Origin: CAZQQN01 sp964549595
GTDB taxonomy: Bacteria; Bacteroidota; Bacteroidia; CAILMK01; CAYYUA01
DNA: 13,616 nt
Direction of reading: 5' to 3'
Assembly: GCA_964549595.1 (NCBI GenBank)
Contig: CAZJWK010000078.1
Location: forward strand, 1-13,616
Of this stretch, positions 11,792 to 13,616 are shown piece by piece. A program made the position numbers and the translations under genes. The notes beneath the pieces are model-generated. The model searched no databases and was not told the DNA's origin. It worked only from the letters and a program-made list of their open reading frames with translations. Positions within the stretch are counted from its first letter, which is position 1; the number at the start of each line of letters is the position of its first letter.

Positions 11792-13616
11792 ATGTCAACA
11801 GAAAAGACGAAAAAATATTGGAAAGGGCTGGAAGAATTTAACCAAGACCCGGAGTTTGAAGAGCAAAAGCACCATGAATTTGCCGAGCATTTGCCGATTG
11901 ATGATGTGGTTTCCGAAAATGACATGAAAATGGAAACCAATCGCCGTGATTTTCTTAAATTCATGGGGTTTACCGTATCAGCAGCCACCCTGGCTGCTTG
12001 TTCACGCTCGCCTGTTAAAAAGGCGATACCCTATGTGGATAAGCCGCCGGAAAGTGATCCGGGATTGGCCGATTATTATGCCACCACCTCATTTGCAACC
12101 AACGAAGCAATAAGTGTACTGGTAAAGACAAGGGATGGCAGGCCTATAAAGATTGAGCCCAATAACAATGCCCCGATTACCGGGGGCGGTACCAGTGCCT
12201 CTGATCAAGCTTCTGTCTTATCCCTCTATGACCATACACGGCTCAGGGTTCCCCTTAAAGGGACCGATGAATCCTCTTGGTCCCAGGTCGATAAAGAAAT
12301 CAAATCAGAATTAACAAAGATCAGTGACCAAGGGGGCCAAATTAAGATCCTAAGCAACACCATTTTAAGCCCCTCCACCCAAAGCATTATCAACAATTTC
12401 AAACAACAATACAACAACGTTGAGCATATCCAATATGATCCGGTTTCCTCATCTGCCATGATAGAGGCCAATAGGCAAAGCTTTGATAAACCCTATATTC
12501 CTGATTACAAATTTGATGAAGCCAAAACCATAGTAGGTTTCAATGCTGATTTCCTTGGGACTTGGATAGCTCCAGTGGAATATACCAAGAAATACACCGC
12601 AAGCCGGAAAGTGGATAAGTACAAGGACATGTCTTTCCATGTCCAGTTTGAGTCCAATATGTCATTAACCGGTAGCAATGCTGACCTTAGGGCTCCGATT
12701 AAGCCCTCACAAGAAGGTGCTGCGCTGGTTTCCCTTTATAACCGGTTGGCAAAAAAAGCCGGGACCTCCACTTTGCCTGAAGCCAATCTGGAATTAGCGG
12801 GCAATGCCATAAAAATGACTGCCGAAGACCTTTGGAAAAACCGGGGTAAATCCATTGTGGTTTCCGGTACCAATGACCTGAATATTCAATTGTTAACCAA
12901 CCGGATCAATGCGCTCTTAAACAATTACGGAAAAACCATCGGCTTTAAGCACGCTTCACGTCAAAGGCAAGGAGACGATCAAAGCATGGATCGCCTGGTA
13001 AGTAACATGAAAAAAGGACAGGTAGATGCTTTGCTACTTTATGGGGTAAATCCGGTTTACGACTACCATGATCCGGATGCCTTCCAAAAAGGCCTGGGGA
13101 ATGTCGGTTTGACCGTTTCTATGAACGAGCGGAATGACGAAACCACCCAGGAATTTACCTACAAGTGTCCCACTCATCATTTTCTTGAGGGTTGGAACGA
13201 TGCTCAACCGAAATTAGGTTACTTTCACCTTTCTCAGCCAACCATATCGCCTATTTTCAAAACCCGTGAAGCAGGGGAAAGCCTACTCCAATGGAGCGGA
13301 AGCGATGAAAATTATTATGATTACATCAGGCGCTTCTGGAATCAGAACCTATTCAAGGATCAAAACCAATTCATGAGTTTCCGCCAATTTTGGAATCATG
13401 TGGTTCACCAAGGTTTTTACCAGACTGATGGCGGAATAGAACCCGTGGCAAATGATAATAATGGGGTTGCTGATACATTAAGCAATAATGGAAACTCAGC
13501 TGACACGGCTTTTAAAGCTTCAGTAGCTGCCCAAACTGTAAATAACAATGACAACGAAGCCGCTAATCAATTCAACAACTTCAATCGAGACCTGAGTGAA
13601 ACAGCCAATAAATTAA
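11792..13616 (+). CDS. actB: Alternative Complex III subunit ActB, 5' part (TAT-exported molybdopterin-oxidoreductase-like protein), truncated by window edge
   Basis: The frame is open from the ATG at 11792 to the window end, 608 codons plus one base; a TAA at 11774-11776 makes this the only start. The first 50 residues (starting MSTEKTKKYWKGLEEF) match the extended N-terminus of Bacteroidota ActB. A twin-arginine signal follows (NRRDFLKFMGF, Arg51-Arg52), then lipobox LAAC with Cys70, so the protein is exported folded and lipid-anchored. Residues after 70 resemble the molybdopterin oxidoreductase fold. Between 71 and 608 the only cysteine is Cys459, so there is no N-terminal iron-sulfur motif; this agrees with the ActB B1 domain, which has lost the molybdenum cofactor. 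The iron-sulfur-rich B2 domain should lie beyond the edge. From about residue 550 to 608 the sequence is Asn-rich and low-complexity. It is in the same operon as actA. Confidence 0.92.
   Translation, partial: MSTEKTKKYWKGLEEFNQDPEFEEQKHHEFAEHLPIDDVVSENDMKMETNRRDFLKFMGFTVSAATLAACSRSPVKKAIPYVDKPPESDPGLADYYATTSFATNEAISVLVKTRDGRPIKIEPNNNAPITGGGTSASDQASVLSLYDHTRLRVPLKGTDESSWSQVDKEIKSELTKISDQGGQIKILSNTILSPSTQSIINNFKQQYNNVEHIQYDPVSSSAMIEANRQSFDKPYIPDYKFDEAKTIVGFNADFLGTWIAPVEYTKKYTASRKVDKYKDMSFHVQFESNMSLTGSNADLRAPIKPSQEGAALVSLYNRLAKKAGTSTLPEANLELAGNAIKMTAEDLWKNRGKSIVVSGTNDLNIQLLTNRINALLNNYGKTIGFKHASRQRQGDDQSMDRLVSNMKKGQVDALLLYGVNPVYDYHDPDAFQKGLGNVGLTVSMNERNDETTQEFTYKCPTHHFLEGWNDAQPKLGYFHLSQPTISPIFKTREAGESLLQWSGSDENYYDYIRRFWNQNLFKDQNQFMSFRQFWNHVVHQGFYQTDGGIEPVANDNNGVADTLSNNGNSADTAFKASVAAQTVNNNDNEAANQFNNFNRDLSETANKL

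Noticed and set aside
11773..12640. Three minus-strand frames opposite actB
   Set aside because: They lie antisense to a continuous, recognisable actB frame and have no protein features of their own.
1..13616. Mobile elements, CRISPR arrays, tRNA or rRNA genes, phage genes
   Set aside because: No transposase-like frame, repeat-spacer pattern, terminal repeats or RNA gene signature was seen anywhere in the window.

Overview
The window looks like a chromosomal segment from a Bacteroidota bacterium, most likely a marine or soil Cytophagales-type aerobe. Three things point there: the actA-actB gene pair of Alternative Complex III (ActB with an N-terminal twin-arginine lipoprotein signal), promoters of the Bacteroidota type (TAnnTTTG with an upstream TTG/TTTG) instead of sigma70-type boxes, and almost no Shine-Dalgarno sequences. 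The genus cannot be read from this sequence.

Layout: (1) 1-2290, minus strand: an M23 peptidase lipoprotein gene followed 12 nt later by an arginase-family gene (probable formimidoylglutamase), led by a strong promoter near 2412-2441. (2) 2291-2589: a divergent control region with an inverted repeat in the M23 leader. (3) 2590-4355, plus strand: a zinc-independent quinone-oxidoreductase-like dehydrogenase and a secreted, probably outer-membrane protein of unknown function. (4) 4373-8231, minus strand: a metallo-beta-lactamase-fold hydrolase and the full-length glycine decarboxylase gcvP. They are separated by a clear intrinsic terminator, and gcvP has a leader with a terminator-like hairpin. 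(5) 8536-10119, minus strand: an MltF-like lytic transglycosylase lipoprotein. (6) 10120-10658: a 539-nt divergent intergenic region with promoter motifs for both sides and a possible 47-codon small ORF. (7) 10659 to the window end, plus strand: actA (pentaheme cytochrome) and the 5' 608 codons of actB. ActB is open to the window edge.

How the genes relate: actA and actB start the operon for the quinol:electron acceptor oxidoreductase that replaces the bc1 complex in many Bacteroidota; the remaining subunit genes would lie beyond the right edge. gcvP supplies one-carbon units from glycine, and a formimidoylglutamase would act in histidine breakdown. The M23 peptidase and MltF-like protein are two separate cell-wall enzymes anchored in the envelope. 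Most of the window is ordinary core genome. I see no mobile element, CRISPR array, RNA gene or recognisable new defence or biosynthetic system. The points most worth checking are the His-to-Cys change in the M23 zinc site, the small ORF set between two promoter motifs ahead of actA, and the two leader hairpins.
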